Shown piece after piece: positions 21,452 through 34,778 of a stretch of DNA of 64,000 nt (positions are counted from its first letter, which is position 1; every line of letters begins with the position of its first letter). Position numbers and translations under genes: made by a program. The stretch covers positions 73,646,622 to 73,710,621 of the forward strand of contig OW388294.1 of NCBI GenBank assembly GCA_936450465.1, read 5' to 3'. Origin of the DNA: Gibbula magus (Eukaryota; Mollusca; Gastropoda; Trochida; Trochidae). The notes under the pieces are model-generated. The model was not told the DNA's origin. It saw only the letters and a list, made by a program, of their open reading frames with translations, and did no database searches.

Positions 21452-22885
21452 GAATGCCTTTCAAAGTAGTGAAATTGTGGGCAAACCATAATACAGCAAG
21501 AGATGGAGGAATGACATGTATTTTTCAATTAAGTAAGTTAGTTTCAATTGCATATCCAAAATCTAATTTCTCAATACCTGAATTCTTGTTTTTGAAACTT
21601 CAAATACCTTTAAAGTTTGTAAAATGATTCTAGACCTATATCTGAGGAAAATTATTGTTTCCATGAAAATTGATTATGTCCTGTCTAACTCCAGTTTGGA
21701 TATACCGTACCACAAAAGGGGAGTTATACGTCAAGAAAATAAGAATATCAAGGATATAGATTTGAAATAATTGAATTTTGACACCACGTTTCAATCTGTC
21801 GATTCACAATTTCTCCTAATTTTAGATTTATTTTTTTTATTGAACAGGAGAGTTACCTAACTTCACAATTTTTGTTCATCAAATTCCGAATTTTCAACTT
21901 CTCCCATTTCATATTTCTGATTCAATATCTGAATTCCCCTGTTTCTAAATCAGCACTTACTGAACTTCAGAATGTCATCACTAGAATCACACTAACTGAG
22001 AGCAGGCTTTCATTTACATTGATGTAATTACACAATACAAATATTACAACAACGTCAGGATTGCATTTCATATTTGCTTTGCTCTTCTAATGGAAAGTTT
22101 GAAAAAATAGGATATTTCTAATAGTGCTAAACTGTCGTCCTACAATCCGGAATTACGTGCATGAACACTTCTACTCTCATGTATCTATGGTAACCGATTA
22201 TTTTGATTACAACCAGTATCCAGGTAACACGTACAGCTCAACTCTAATTGATATTTTGATTACCTGAGAAGCAAGGAAGGAGAATGTCATTTTGTGGAAT
22301 ATGTGGTCTGAGAATGGCTTGTGTAACAAAACTTGTCACCATACATAATCCGTATAACACTTTGATGTATGGACCCTGATTAATTTTATTGAACTTAAAT
22401 ATTTAAACTTTTGACTCTTAAAACTTGCTCTATGAAATCAAATCATAAAGATATTTCATAATGTTGTATATTTTTCATCATGCCAATAAAGGTGAAATAA
22501 ACAGAGGCATATTTTGCAAAAATACATTGCCTATAAAGTCTGTTTGTACAAATGCTACAATAGGCTAAACAACCTCAAATTGGTATCTCCTTCAAATAAC
22601 AGGCACTTAAAGTTTTTCCTGCTTGATTAGGACATATAAAACCTTAATGTTTTTGACTCCAAAACCAATAAATACCTTATCTCTACTAAAAACATCAGAG
22701 TAAGTCATATCCCATATAACACTGTCTTTAGAGTATAAGTTTGCCTTCCCTGAGGAACTAGTTCTTTCTACCTGTCATCTCTTATACAGGATAACCTAGA
22801 TTCATCAGTGAGCCGAATTAACAAATCTGCCCTGGTAATGTTTACATGTCTTTTTCAGAATTACATCCTTCAAATTTGTTGGCAA
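21452..22885. other. Non-coding stretch
   Basis: AT-rich. No exon, RNA gene or repeat recognised. Confidence 0.4.
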
Positions 22886-23440
22886 GCAGCCTCCAGTTAG
22901 CATGATGCCTGTTGGTATTGTGGTAATCATTCTTCAGTGTGCACAGATAATCTGAGATTCATGCCTTATATTTGGCCCTGACCCACTCTCATGGCATGAC
23001 AGCCCTTGTCATTGTCATTAGTAGCTGGCATGTGGATATGACAATATATCGCCTAAGTCAACTCATTATCTTGACCAATGATTGCCCTAAGTAAATTGAT
23101 TTGTTTTCTCAGAACAACATGCCTTCAGAACATATGCACCTTCTCCTAGGAACTGTCCCTACATAATTGTTTGCTATTTGTACAAAATAGTGTCCACAGA
23201 TTAGGTCCACTCCAGAAAAATATACCTTGGTATGTTTGCATGTAGCCTGGAGGAGTCAATACGTTCCTCAGTATTGTGTTGATCTTATTAAGTGTGTACA
23301 CAGATTCATCACCTCCTGACTCGACCATGACCCATTCCTGTGGGATTACAGCCCATATCATTAGCAACATGTGGATAACACAATATATCGCCTCACAGAA
23401 CTCATTATCGTGCCAATGATTCTCCTGCTGTAGATCCGAT
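22886..23440. repeat. Diverged duplication of a ~270-bp segment
   Basis: Shared landmarks occur in the same order in both halves: GTGTGCACAGAT/GTGTACACAGAT, ACAATATATCGCCT, AACTCATTATC and CCAATGATT. The two halves differ substantially. Probably an old tandem duplication of a repeat. Confidence 0.45.
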
Positions 23441-26394
23441 TTGTCAAATTGATTGTTTCATGCATGTGAAATATGTTTGGGATCCGTGCCTGGATTTTAT
23501 CCACTTTGAGAGGCATGTTAGAAGTTGTTGAGATGAAGGATTGCATTTATTGCAGAAGAGGTGAATGATAGTGATTATAGGAAACATTTTCAACTAATTT
23601 AAAACCTATTGAAGTAAAAAATTCCAAATATTGTGGTCCATTTAAAAATTTTATTTATAATTTGACAGAATATATATAAATATATCCTAAAGTATATATA
23701 TTTGGGTTGATAGCTCAAAGGTAAAATAAGAGTTATCTCTAGCAAGGAAAACAAATCCATTAAAATGTAAAAACTTACATTCAATGTTTAGGTTGATATC
23801 ACTTTAAAAAGCTATTGTGATCATATAAGCATTATAAACCTTCAAATGACTTTAAAAAAAACACAGGTTGATAATGATAATATCAAATATAAAGCAAAAC
23901 ATTTTTTTCCACCAACATTTTCATAATGAGAACAAATCCATCAAAAATCACAGTATGTAATATTTCCTATATCTATAATTTCACTATTACAAAACAGTTG
24001 AGCTTCATTTATAATTGGTAGATATATATTTTAATAAACAAAAAGGGGGTTGAGACTAAGAGATAAATAAGAACAAATGTATTACTTCTCAGACAATTCC
24101 CAAAAAATAACAAACTCATCAAACATCAATACAAATATATATAAATTACCCTCATCAATAATTTAAATATCATAATGAGAAGCCACGGAATTCATTAATA
24201 CTGTATTTTTACAATAAACTGATTTTAATAAAAACCTAAAATTATATAAGGGAAATTATTATTCTCAAACGTTTCCACAGAACTAACAAATTCATCAGAA
24301 ATCAATACCTGGCTACCCTCAGCAACTGACAGAGACTTGGAGATACGGCGGATTTCATCAAGCCATTGAAAACGAGGAAATAATTTTATGTTTCTGCAGA
24401 CGATCATTCAACCTTCGACACTGTCTCAAACCAGGGAACAAGACTGAGCAGAGTTCATTTAGATATTGCTTGTGATTCACAATTCATCTGCTCCCACTTG
24501 TCACAGCGAATCACTTAGTAGCAACAAACAATGTGGACGGTATGGAAATGACAATACTCACAGCACTGTGGTACTCCGCTTTAGAGACACTCTGTAACCA
24601 TTCCAGGGCCTTCATTTAAATTACTATTGCCTTCCTTCCAAATTCTGTTCCGTTTTGCGTCAGATCAGCGGTAGAGCTGAAGGAACCACGCAGGAACTTA
24701 CGTAAATAATCAATAAACAGACTCCCTTGCCAAGCCCTAATATCGAGTCAGCTTCACTCTCTCACTGTAGAGTCTGGCTCACCGGGGGTCGCTCCTCGTA
24801 CATCGGAGTTACCGCTTCTCATCGTGTCTTGTGCAATAGGTGTCATGCTGTATGAGTGAGTGGGAAATATTTGTCAATATTGTTGCATTTGATAGTAAAA
24901 TTGAGCATTGGTTTTGCTCCTCCATCAACACTGGACTAATCGTTATGTCTTGTGCAAGAGAAAATTTCACAAATATGGCATTTAAAATTTAGCATAGACC
25001 TCATCTTGAGTGTTGCCCTTACTTCAGCATTATCACTTCTAATAATTTTTTGTGCAAAATTTATCTTGCTGTATTACTTGAAATATTTAAGTTAAATTTC
25101 AAATTCTTATTCTTATTCTTATTGAAGTATTTTATGAGGAATTTGCCTCTTTTATCCCAATGTGCCCACATCAGATCATGTCTTTCACATCTGTAAACTA
25201 CAAATAATTTCAGTAAAGTTAAAATTCCGTTTTCGGAGTTGATCCCCTAAGGAACCTTGAGTTCCAATCGATGTTGAATAATGGACAATCTGTAACTCCA
25301 CAGGTGTTTCTGTACAGGATGACTCAACAGCTCCATTTACAGAAATACATGACTAATAATGAAAAGTCACCACTTCAGCACTTGGTTAATGTATATGCAA
25401 AGTTTCAAAAAGATAAGATGAGCTCTCTAGAATACAGGGGGAATGTTAATGTGTTTCAAATATATATACTATACTAAACAATGTATATATTGTTTTTCTC
25501 ATTAGGACATATATATTCAGCAATAAATGTAAAATGAAACAAACCAAATCACCAATATTTCTAACACAAAACTTTCCTAAGACATTAGTATACAGATAAC
25601 TGAACAGTCTTGCTTATGATTAAAACAAGTGCCATATGATTCTGAGTGAAAGATTTAATCTTCTCCCAACTGAATGGCACCCCTTCCACAACTGGTTCTT
25701 GTGGTTGAAAAGGGAATAAGTTGTTTAAACATTTCAGGGGCTGAACACCCATATTGAGGGTCAATCAACAATGTATGAACAACCTTAAATCCCCATACAA
25801 AGGGGCGGGGACTAGTTTCAGGACAAAAAGTTAGAAACTTTGACCCCCTAGGTTCAACATATATCTATATCCCCAAAACATTTTTGCTTTGACCTCGGAG
25901 CAGTTTTGGAGGCCGATCTGACCTAAAAGGCACTATGAACAAATAAACCCTCTACTCCCCTTATTTATGGTGTTATGTACATTACATTGGGCTAGTTTTA
26001 AAAGTGTTAACAAGACCAAATGATTGAACTAACAAGTTTATCATAATCATGAAGCATTTAACCACTTTCAATTGAATTCCTGCCACACCCTTATTTTGAG
26101 GGGAAAAGGGCAAAGAAATTTACAAATCTTAGCCTCAGTCTAACACTGATAATATTATAAAAATTTAGATTTCAAGCTTACTAGTTCCTGGTAAGAAGTT
26201 GGGAAAAAGATTGAGTGTGGACACACTACCTTGCCCAAGACAAAATAAATAAACTTGTCTCCATAAAACAAAGATCTTGACATGCCAACTGGTTTCGGGG
26301 AAGAAGTTGTTTAACTGTTTTAAGGATATTGCCTGCCACAGGTACATCAGAGGTGGGATCAGGACCAAATGTACAAGGTAGCTCTCCTTAACTT
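23441..26394. other. Long non-coding stretch with one possible leader exon
   Basis: Mostly AT-rich. At 24.55-24.86 kb the sequence is more complex, and the minus strand has ACAGTGCT/GTGAGTATT, a reasonable donor. This could be a TRPC leader exon, but nothing links it to the gene. No other coding content recognised. Confidence 0.3.
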
Positions 26395-26490
26395 CTAGGG
26401 AGCAGTAGTTATGGAGGAGAAGTTGAAAATGTGAAAAGTGTATGGACGATAGGCCATGTCATAAGCCCATCTGGCCATGAAGGCTGTTTG
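26395..26490 (+). repeat. 3'-end relic of the 145-bp-core element family
   Basis: GGAGAAGTTGAAAATGTGAAAAG, then GGACGATAGGCCATGTCATAAGCCCATCTGGCC, parallels the 3' part of the element at 19.3-20.2 kb (GAAGTCGAAAAAGTGAAAAG ... CCATAAGCCCATCGGGCC). The core repeats and final arm are degraded. Confidence 0.55.
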
Positions 26491-27156
26491 AACAAACAAG
26501 AAAATGTTTCCATCCTTGCAGACAACAACATTGTTCATTTCTATAGCAACAAAATCAGACATAAAAGCATGCTAGATATAGAGTATACATGGTAAGTGTT
26601 GCCATGGCAAGGGAAAACACAATATTTCCTGTCTGATGTGGCATGTATCATTAAGGAAACTTCACCATCAATACATTAGTCTAGTTCAACATTAATGTGT
26701 AAATTAGCAAGTCAGCAGAAAAGACTGAACAACAGAAAACAATGAGCTGGAAAAGCTTGTTGATAATCCCCAAGACTGCAAGTTTTTTAACAAGCTATTT
26801 CTTGACTGACTGGTCTTCGTTTGGATAAGATGCAAGAGCATCAATTATGCAACAACTTTCTGGGTTTAATTTCCATTTACTGATGGATCCTGGGTATTCG
26901 TTTCAAGGAGTTTCGCCAAAAAATCTTCAAAATCGTTGTGTAAAATCTTGTTTTGCTCTTCATACAATGCACTACAAGTCTTTGGGTACAACATTGCAGG
27001 AATCAAAAACCCTGACCTACCAGATGGTGATGGAACCCTTGATTACGAGAGTCCAGAAGAAACATCATTAGGAGTTAGCTAGTTCCTAGAATACTCAAGG
27101 TTTAAAAGCCAATGATCAATGAATCATCTACCAAGTACCAACACCATTGTGGTTAT

Positions 27157-27362
27157 ATATTGCAGTTAAACCTGCAAGCATCGACTGGAACTAGCAAACC
27201 ATGGGTGGTACTGCACTGAAATTCACTCAAATTCATCCAAACTTTACTGCATCTAGAACAGTTATCTAGAAAGACAATTTTGCTGTGTCCCTGGCAGAAT
27301 TCAAACCATGGACCCCTTGACCAAAAGCTGAACATGGTAACCACTGCAATATCTTGCCCCCA
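27157..27362 (-). mobile_element. SINE, head-proximal fragment
   Basis: It contains ATTGCAGTTAAACCTGCAAGCATCGACTGGAACTAG, CCATGGGTGGTACTGCACTGAA and the decayed B-box region (GGCAGAATTCAAACC ... ACCACTGCAATATCTTGCCCC). It corresponds to the right half of the reference SINE. Its right part belongs to the segment duplicated at 29.9 kb. Confidence 0.65.
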
Positions 27363-28000
27363 TTTGTAAGGATTCTGGTTGCAGTATGAAAAGGCCAGAA
27401 TATGTGCATGACATGATGTAATTTGCATGGGATTAATGAACCATTGTAAGAGTGAGATGAACGTCAGCATGAAACTGTTTTTCTTACATTCCCAATTCTC
27501 TGGCTAGTATCCTATGAACCAGCGTGGGGAGTCAGTCTCACATAGTAAGGTCAGAATATGTGTAAACATTAACCATTGTGAGATGTAGTGTAGCTGCCTG
27601 CCCATCTGCAAATTGCTGGTTAATTCCTGATGAGGCCAATTGCAAAGTTGGCCAGCAAGCCCGCTTGTCTAAGACTTATGTTGCATTTTGATAAACTGAG
27701 TGTCGAAGCATGGCAGGGCCTGGAATATTCTGAAAAGGGCTTGTTGATAAATTAAAGAAAATCCCTGCACTGCCAGTTATGACTCAAGAGTATTTCCTAC
27801 ACTGGTGAGATAAGAGGGAGTTACTGCTGCATTTAACCAATTTCTGACGTAACAGATGAATCACACTTGGGTCAAAAGTAAACATTATTCTATTTCATTA
27901 TTCTATTCTACAAACTAATTCCATTTGTTGAAACATGACCAGGAAGCTACAGCTGAACGTATCAGGTTATAATTACAGAATACGGGAAGAAAGCATTTCC
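27306..28000. repeat. Duplicated segment A
   Basis: From CCATGGACCCCTTGACC to GGGAAGAAAGCATTTCC, this segment is present again at 29926-30650 with scattered substitutions and one ~30-bp insertion in the second copy. No gene in it. Confidence 0.85.
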
Positions 28001-28669
28001 TTTATTTGCTGCATAACACATGACGCAGATCATCAGGAAGTACAGAAAAACTTTCATCCCTTGATAATGTATAATGTTTGGCTGTGATGGAAATCATCAA
28101 TGACTTCCAATTCATTTACTTTTTAAAAACATCACTATTGTATTGTTGATTAATGGATTTGCCTGAAACTTTCTTCATTTCTGATTTATAGAAATGAGAA
28201 AAATTTCACATCTGCCACTTTGACAGATAAAAACATCAATTCTCTATTAATTTTTTTTACAGATATTTCGGAAAAGCTCTTGGAATTGATTTCTACGTAA
28301 TATTTATCCATAATGGTTGCATTTTTAAAAAATACCTGTTCATTTTTTGCAAATGATATACAGTTTAAATATGATCTGAAGATTTTATAAAGGTTATAAA
28401 AGTGTGATCATCTCACATTACTATCAACAACATTTGCCAACGGGTATATCAGAGTCACATGACATGGAGCCTGTAACGCCATTGAAGCATAATTTGCATT
28501 GATATGAAACATGTTCTCCCAATGCAACTGAAGTTAAACACTACAAATCATATCGTGAGAATGGATCTTTTTATGATCATTCAGACGAGGTACCCCCTCA
28601 CAGTTCTAATTAATAGCTTGGAATAGTGTGTTGTTCATAGTTGGTCAGTTGACATGACTTGGGTGTTGG
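28001..28669. other. Non-coding stretch
   Basis: Nothing recognised apart from a faint SINE-like GCCTGTAACGCCATTGAAGCAT near 28.47 kb. Confidence 0.35.
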
Positions 28670-28890
28670 GTGCTGAACACTACAAATCATACCATGTTCT
28701 TGTTCTTGTACCATACTCTCCCATTGCAAATGAAATTCTCGTTCTTGTACCATGTTCCCTCATTGCAACTGAAGTTGAACACAAGTTGTAGCCACAAATC
28801 ATACAATGTTCTCGTTCTTGTAGCGTGTTCTCCCATTGCAACTGAAGTTGAACACAACAAGTTGTAGCTACAAATCATACTGTGAGAACG
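28670..28890. repeat. Short imperfect tandem repeat
   Basis: TTCTCGTTCTTGTACC, TCTCCCATTGCAACTGAAG and GTTGTAGCYACAAATCATAC recur two to three times in order, with related copies just upstream near 28.52 kb. Short frames on both strands are repeat artefacts. Confidence 0.6.
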
Positions 28891-29216
28891 AAGTTTTAAC
28901 CACAACACTTTTCAACAGCAGACATAATTCTAGACTCAATTTGCAAGCACACATCCTGACACTGTCCTATGTCAACCATACATGACGTATTACAGTTATG
29001 AACCTAGGTTCAAATATATTGATGGTACAATTGATAAACAAATGAATTATTGATACAGAATATCTATGAATAACGTCTAACAATAAGATAAAACCGATCA
29101 TATTATCTGTAATTTGGTGTCTTCTATTAGTCATTCTTGAACTTCTTGATTCAGGAGACATTTCAATGCAATCATTATTCAACACTAACATTTCAGAAAC
29201 ACAGAGAGGTGAGGTG

Positions 29217-29647
29217 AGGTGAGTTGGGGTTTAACGCCGCTTACAGGAGTATTTCACTTATATTCACTTCACTAGTATTATGGCAGGAAGAAAGCCTGCA
29301 ACGCCATCGGGCTATGCATTGCGGTGAAACCTGCAAGCATCGGCTGGAGGTGAGGTGAGTTGGGATTTAACACCGCTTTCAAGAGTATTTCACTTATATC
29401 GTGGCTGCTAGTATAACGGCAGGGAGAAAGCCCGCAACGCCATGTAGCTATGCATTGCGGTGAAACCTGCGAGCAACGGCTGGAACTAGTGAACCATGGG
29501 TGGTACTGCACTGAACTTCAGTGTAGCATTGCACCCAAACCTTGTAGAACAGTTACTGCAGACAAAGTTGCCGTGCCCCTGGCGGGATTCAACCCCGAAC
29601 CTCTTGATCCGAAGTCGAACGCGCTAACCACTGCGCTATCCCGCCCC
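29217..29647 (-). mobile_element. SINE: one complete copy plus an abutting tail-side fragment
   Basis: Two tail ends (AGGTGAGGTGAGTTGGG) occur at 29217 and about 29346. The first fragment stops at CATCGGCTGG, where the second copy's tail begins. The second copy is full length to CTATCCCGCCCCC, with the tRNA-like head on the right. Either one SINE inserted next to another, or the copy was partly duplicated. Confidence 0.8.
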
Positions 29648-29920
29648 CTAAAGACAGAGACGTTTATTCAGTAATGTTGGCCATATTGCCTATGTTACAC
29701 TGTTGTTGACTGCAAAATTGGTCTGTTGTTTCTGAGTTAACTTTATGACATGTTCATTTTGACAATTGAGAATGTTTGGGAGTCAAATACAACCAGCAAA
29801 CACATCCCACAGCTGTTTGATATAACGCACTTGTCAAATAACAAGTCCAGAATCTGTCATAATATTGAAGATTCAGAATAAGGAAATAATCTATGAATAA
29901 AAACTTTCCAAACTTTCCAA
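29596..29920. repeat. Duplicated segment B (first copy)
   Basis: It starts inside the SINE head (CCGAACCTCTTGATCCG) and runs to AAAACTTTCCAAAC. It is repeated almost without change at 30651-30968. Confidence 0.88.
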
Positions 29921-29925
29921 ACAAA

Positions 29926-30650
29926 CCATGGACCCCTTGACCAAAAGCTGAACATGCTTACCACTGCAATATCTTGCCCCCATATGTAAGGATTCTGGTT
30001 GCAGTATGAAAAGGCCAGAATATGTGCATGACATGATGTAATTTGCATGGGATTAATGAACCATTGTAAGAGTGAGAGGAACGTCAGCATGAAACTGTTT
30101 TTCTTACATTCCCAATTCTCTGGCTAGTATCCTATGAACCACTTCTTTGAGAGGCTAGTATCCTATGAACCAGCGTGGGAAGTCAGTCTCACATAGTAAG
30201 GTCATAATATGTGTAAACATTAACCATTGTGAGATGTAGTGTTTGAAATAGCTGCATGCCCGTCTACAAATTACTGGTCATTTCCTGATGAGGCCAATTG
30301 CAAAATTGGCCAGCAAGCCCGCTTGTCTTGTTGCATTTTGATAAACTGAGTGTCGAAGCATGGCAGGGCCTGGCATATTCTGAAAAGGGCTTGTTGATAT
30401 TCTAAACAAAATCCCTGCACTGCCAGTTATGACTCAAGAGTATTTCCTACACTGGTGAGATATCAGGGAGTTAACTGCAGCATTTAACCATTTTCTGACT
30501 TAACAGATGAATCACACTTGGTCAAAAGTAAACATTATTCTATTTCATTATTCTATTCTACAAACTAATTCCATTTGTTGAAACATGACCAGGAAGCTAC
30601 AGCTGAACGTATCAGGTTATAATTACAGAATACGGGAAGAAAGCATTTCC
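29926..30650. repeat. Duplicated segment A' (second copy)
   Basis: Copy of 27306-28000, in the same orientation, inserted between the two B copies. It carries an extra CACTTCTTTGAGAGGC-type insertion and more differences from A than B' has from B. Confidence 0.85.
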
Positions 30651-30968
30651 CCGAACCTCTTGATCCGAAGTCGAACGCGCTAACCACTGCGCTATCCCGC
30701 CCCCTAAAGACAGAGACGTTTATTCAGTAATGTTGGCCATATTGCCTATGTTACACTGTTGTTGACTGCAAAATTGGTCTGTTGTTTCTGAGTTAGCTTT
30801 ATGACATGTTCATTTTGACAATTGAGAATGTTTGGGAGTCAAATACAACCAGCAAACACATCCCACAGCTGTTTGATATAACGCACTTGTCAAATAACAA
30901 GTCCAGAATCTGTCATAATATTGAAGATTCAGAATAAGGAAATAATCTATGAATAAAAACTTTCCAAA
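30651..30968. repeat. Duplicated segment B' (second copy)
   Basis: Begins abruptly at CCGAACCTCTTGATCCG after GAAAGCATTTCC and repeats segment B through AAAACTTTCCAAAC. It then continues into unique sequence (ATATATTCTTG). Nearly identical to the first copy. Confidence 0.88.
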
Positions 30969-31228
30969 CATATATTCTTGAAGTTTCTTTCAAAGGTGTT
31001 CCAGAATTTGGAAATGTGAGGAAAATATATATGTTCAGATTTAGAACTTATTTATTGATACATGAAAGTTATAGCTAATACCAAGTTTTTTTAATCGTGT
31101 GCAAATAATTAACTTAATAAGCAATAATGATGGCTATTTATACGAAACAAGTTAGATATCACTCGCCTGATGAGGACATACAAATACATACATGGAGATT
31201 ATTACCCAAGGAAGTGTATCATATGACT

Positions 31229-31590
31229 TTAAAGGGGCAGTAGCACGTTTTTTCGCTCAAAAAAGTTGATGAAATGTATTTGAAAAATAATTTCACCAAT
31301 AGTAAAACATCATTCTCTCTTCGGAAAATAAAGTTTAAAATTAGTGTACATGTTTCGGTAAAGCCATGGGAATCTTTTCTGTAATGCAAAATAATAAATT
31401 GTGTTCACAATAAAATGGCCGCCATGCAATTTTTGCTTTATACGCAACATAGTTTTTACCACTACAGATAATTGGTTTGTGTAATAACATGTTTTACCCT
31501 CTAAAGTTAATTTAAATGACATAAACTATCATTATAAATGGGAAATTTGAAAAAATAAATTTTGCAAAAAACGTGCTACAGCGCCTTTAA
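31229..31590. mobile_element. TTAA-flanked MITE (piggyBac-like), copy 1
   Basis: Element 31233-31586 lies between TTAA duplications (31229-31232 and 31587-31590). Ends are AGGGGCAGTAGCACGTTTTT and, inverted, AAAAAACGTGCTACAGCGCCT. The second copy is at 53.88 kb and aligns along its whole length (for example AAAATGGCCGCCATGCAATTTT). At 354 bp it has no transposase. TTAA target duplication is the signature of piggyBac-type transposition. Confidence 0.88.
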
Positions 31591-33740
31591 CAAAATGTAT
31601 ATGTATTTTTTAATTGTTCTAGCGAGAGCGAGGTTTCTACACAAATTTGTACGAGTTTCGTAAAAGTCATATGGCACATTTTTTAGTGTAATGATTTATT
31701 TAATACCAATTTTATTAAATTAGATTCGCGTAAAAATAGCCTGGAAACAGCTCACTTCTCTTGTGAGGCAGAAAACGGTATCCTTATTACAAAGATATAG
31801 TTCTTGACTACCATTGTGTCAACATATTACAAAGCAGTCTTTGATTTGTCTCAAAACATCATAAGAAGTTGTCCTTCTAACAATATTGACGGCAAGCTAG
31901 ATTCAATGACAGTACACTTGCCCTGGACTATCTCCAGCAAGATCTATAGTAGGTGAGATCCGCTACTTGACTTGATTACAAGTGAGAGCATTAGCGGAGC
32001 AGCGCGGCAGAGTGCAGAGCTAATCAGGTGGAAGGTGGCATCCCCTTACTCTATATCTCACATGATAAGAAACTTCCATTGATTCTTTCTCATCTATATT
32101 TCTCTCGTTCAAAACAAACTGTTCCTTTCTTGTGATCAAATATCACTTTGTGATATATCATTGTTCCCAAATATGGGATCATTAAATATAATATATACCA
32201 TATATATATATACATAAATCATTTTTGGTACATAGCCCACAAAAAAGAATTTGACTTAATTTCCGTTTATTCATTAACTTTTTAATCCAAAAAGTATTTT
32301 GTTTCTTTAGAATAAGATTGAAGAATCTTTTAAATTGGCATACATTCTTTTCTATCAGGATAAATCACAAACATCTTTTAAGTGAAAATCTGAGACATCT
32401 TTCACAAGAAGGAAAGTTCTATTGATTTTTCTCTTCTGCTTCGGTGTAAACACATTTTCGCTTTCTTCAGATCATATTTCATTTATAAAGAAACTCATCG
32501 CGACGTTTTTGCACAGCAGGTTCATGGCTACTGATTCAAAAGAATATTGACAATATTCCATATTCAGAGTATCCTTTCTCAGTCTGATGAACTTGAATTG
32601 AGTTTTTATTCCAAATAAGTGGAAACACGTAGTTGCTTTGTTGTGATTAAGTCTTACAAGAAACTGTTTTCTCAGTAAGATCCATAACCGTTTCTTCAAG
32701 AGAAGTTTAACAGTAAGCAAAATGGAATCTAAACCAGAATTGGTATTGATGATTTATTTCAGTGTGCAGTACAAAATATTTCGACAAGAAAGAAATATTT
32801 TACTTGGACAAGGAAGCTCTTGGTGACTGTAAAAGAGGAATTGGATTTTCAGGTCTAAAACTTTTCAGCATCAGTTTTAATCTTCACCCTGCTAATTTCA
32901 TTATTACCTGCACAGTCCCGATTGTTACTTTTCCCCATTGTTACCTAAATTCTTTCCTGTTTCCTGTATTTCAAGAATGGTTTGGTCATAAAATAATTCT
33001 TTTAAAATGGTCTTGTCATGAATGACTTCTATCAAAATTTAGAACTCTTTAATTAATCATTACAAAATGCTCATCATTATAAAGCACATTTATCACTATA
33101 AATTAGTTTGGTTATGTAATGTTTGTTTGTAATGTAATGTTATGTAATATTTTATCATACACTCATTATGACATATATACTTTCCTTGGGGTCACAACAA
33201 ATGTTGGTATTTTTTGTAAGCAAATCTATGCATTAATTGTTATCATTCCTTTCATGATTGAGGCCATTAACACAATGCCATACACGCAATTGACAAAGCT
33301 CTTAAAAAAAACCTCATTAGCGAAACTAATCGCAGCAGTGTATGTTCACAAAGCCTCACCATGGGATGTCACACATCAAGAGATCAAGTTCGTTAGGATC
33401 TTGTACATCATATCAGACGTGATCTTCCATAATATTCAACATAAGTCTATACAAGCCCCAAGCTAGCACACCCAGATAATTCCATATGTTAACACGATAA
33501 CGATTCCAGAGCTGAAAATGGTATGGTGATAATTAATCAAACACATGAAAGCTTGAGCCATATGCTTATGGGTCTAAATCTTTCCTAAAGTCAACGATGG
33601 TACAAGATAGATTATCTCATGACTTCAGATTAATGACAGTTATATTTCAATTAAATCAAACATCCGTCTCCATTTGACATGAAACTGAAAATAAAACCCA
33701 ACAAAATACCTAGCTTAACTGAGTGACCAACCTAGGCATT
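31591..33740. other. Non-coding stretch with unassigned open frames
   Basis: AT-rich. Frames at 32762-33025 and 33119-33466 (plus strand) have no start context, splice consensus or motif that I recognise. I do not call genes here. Confidence 0.35.
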
Positions 33741-34778
33741 TTGTTGAAACTCAAAGCATAGACCAATTTGTAAACCTTGTTGAAACTCAAAGCACAGACC
33801 AATTAGTAAACCTTGTTGAAACTCAAAGCAAAGACCAATTAGTAAACCTTGTTGAAACTCAAAGCACTGACCAATTAGTAAACCTTGTTGAAACTCAAAG
33901 CACAGACCAATTAGTTAACCTTGTTGAAACTCAAAGCATAGACCAATTAGTAAACCTTGTTGAAACTCAAAGCAAAGACCAATTAGTAAACCTTGTTGAA
34001 ACTCAAAGCACAGACCAATTAGTTAACCTTGTTGAAACTCAAAGCATAGACCAATTAGTAAACCTTGTTGAAACTCAAAGCATAGACCAATTAGTAAACC
34101 TTGTTGAATCTCAAAGCATAGATCAATGAGTAAACCTTTTTGAAACTCAAAGCATAGACCAATTAGTAAACCTTGTTGAATCTCAAAGCATAGACCAATT
34201 AGTAAACCTTGTTGAATCTCAAAGCATAGATCAATGAGTAAACCTTTTTGAAACTCAAAGCATAGACCAATTAGTAAACCTTGTTAAAACTCAAAGCATA
34301 GACCAATTAGTAAACCTTTTTGAAACTCAAAGTATAGACCAATTAGTAAACCTTGTTGAATCTCAAAGCATAGACCAATTAGTAAACCTTGTTAAAACTC
34401 AAAGCATAGACCAATTAGTAAACCTTGTTGAATCTCAAAGTATAGACCAATTAGTAAACCTTGTTGAAACTCAAAGCATAGACCAATTAGTAAACCTTGT
34501 TATAACTCAAAGCATAGACCAATTAGTAAACCTTGTTAAAACTCAAAGCATAGACCAATTAGTAAACCTTGTTATAACTCAAAGCATAGACCAATTAGTA
34601 AACCTTGTTAAAACTCAAAGCATAGACCAATTAGTAAACCTTGTTAAAACTAAAAACATAGACCAATTAGTAAACCTTGTTGAAACTCAAAGCACAGACC
34701 AATTAGCAAACCTTGTTAAAACTCAAAGCATAGACCAATTAGTAAACCTTGTTGAAACTCAAAGCACAGACCAACTAG
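33741..34778. repeat. 36-bp satellite array, about 29 units
   Basis: The unit TTGTTGAAACTCAAAGCATAG + ACCAATTAGTAAACC repeats every 36 bp with variants GAAACT/AAAACT/ATAACT/GAATCT and CATAGA/CACAGA/CAAAGA. The array resumes briefly at 35625 (ATTAGTAAACCTTATTGAAG) after a transposable element. It is unrelated in sequence to the other 36-bp satellite. Confidence 0.95.

Noticed and set aside
33119..33466. 115-codon plus-strand frame as a gene
   Set aside because: No recognisable domain, start context, splice sites or conservation signal; AT-rich composition makes such frames common.
33741..34778. CRISPR array
   Set aside because: The 36-bp units are directly adjacent with no unique spacers, there are no cas genes, and the DNA is eukaryotic. 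The same holds for the arrays at 17.6, 40.4 and 60.2 kb.
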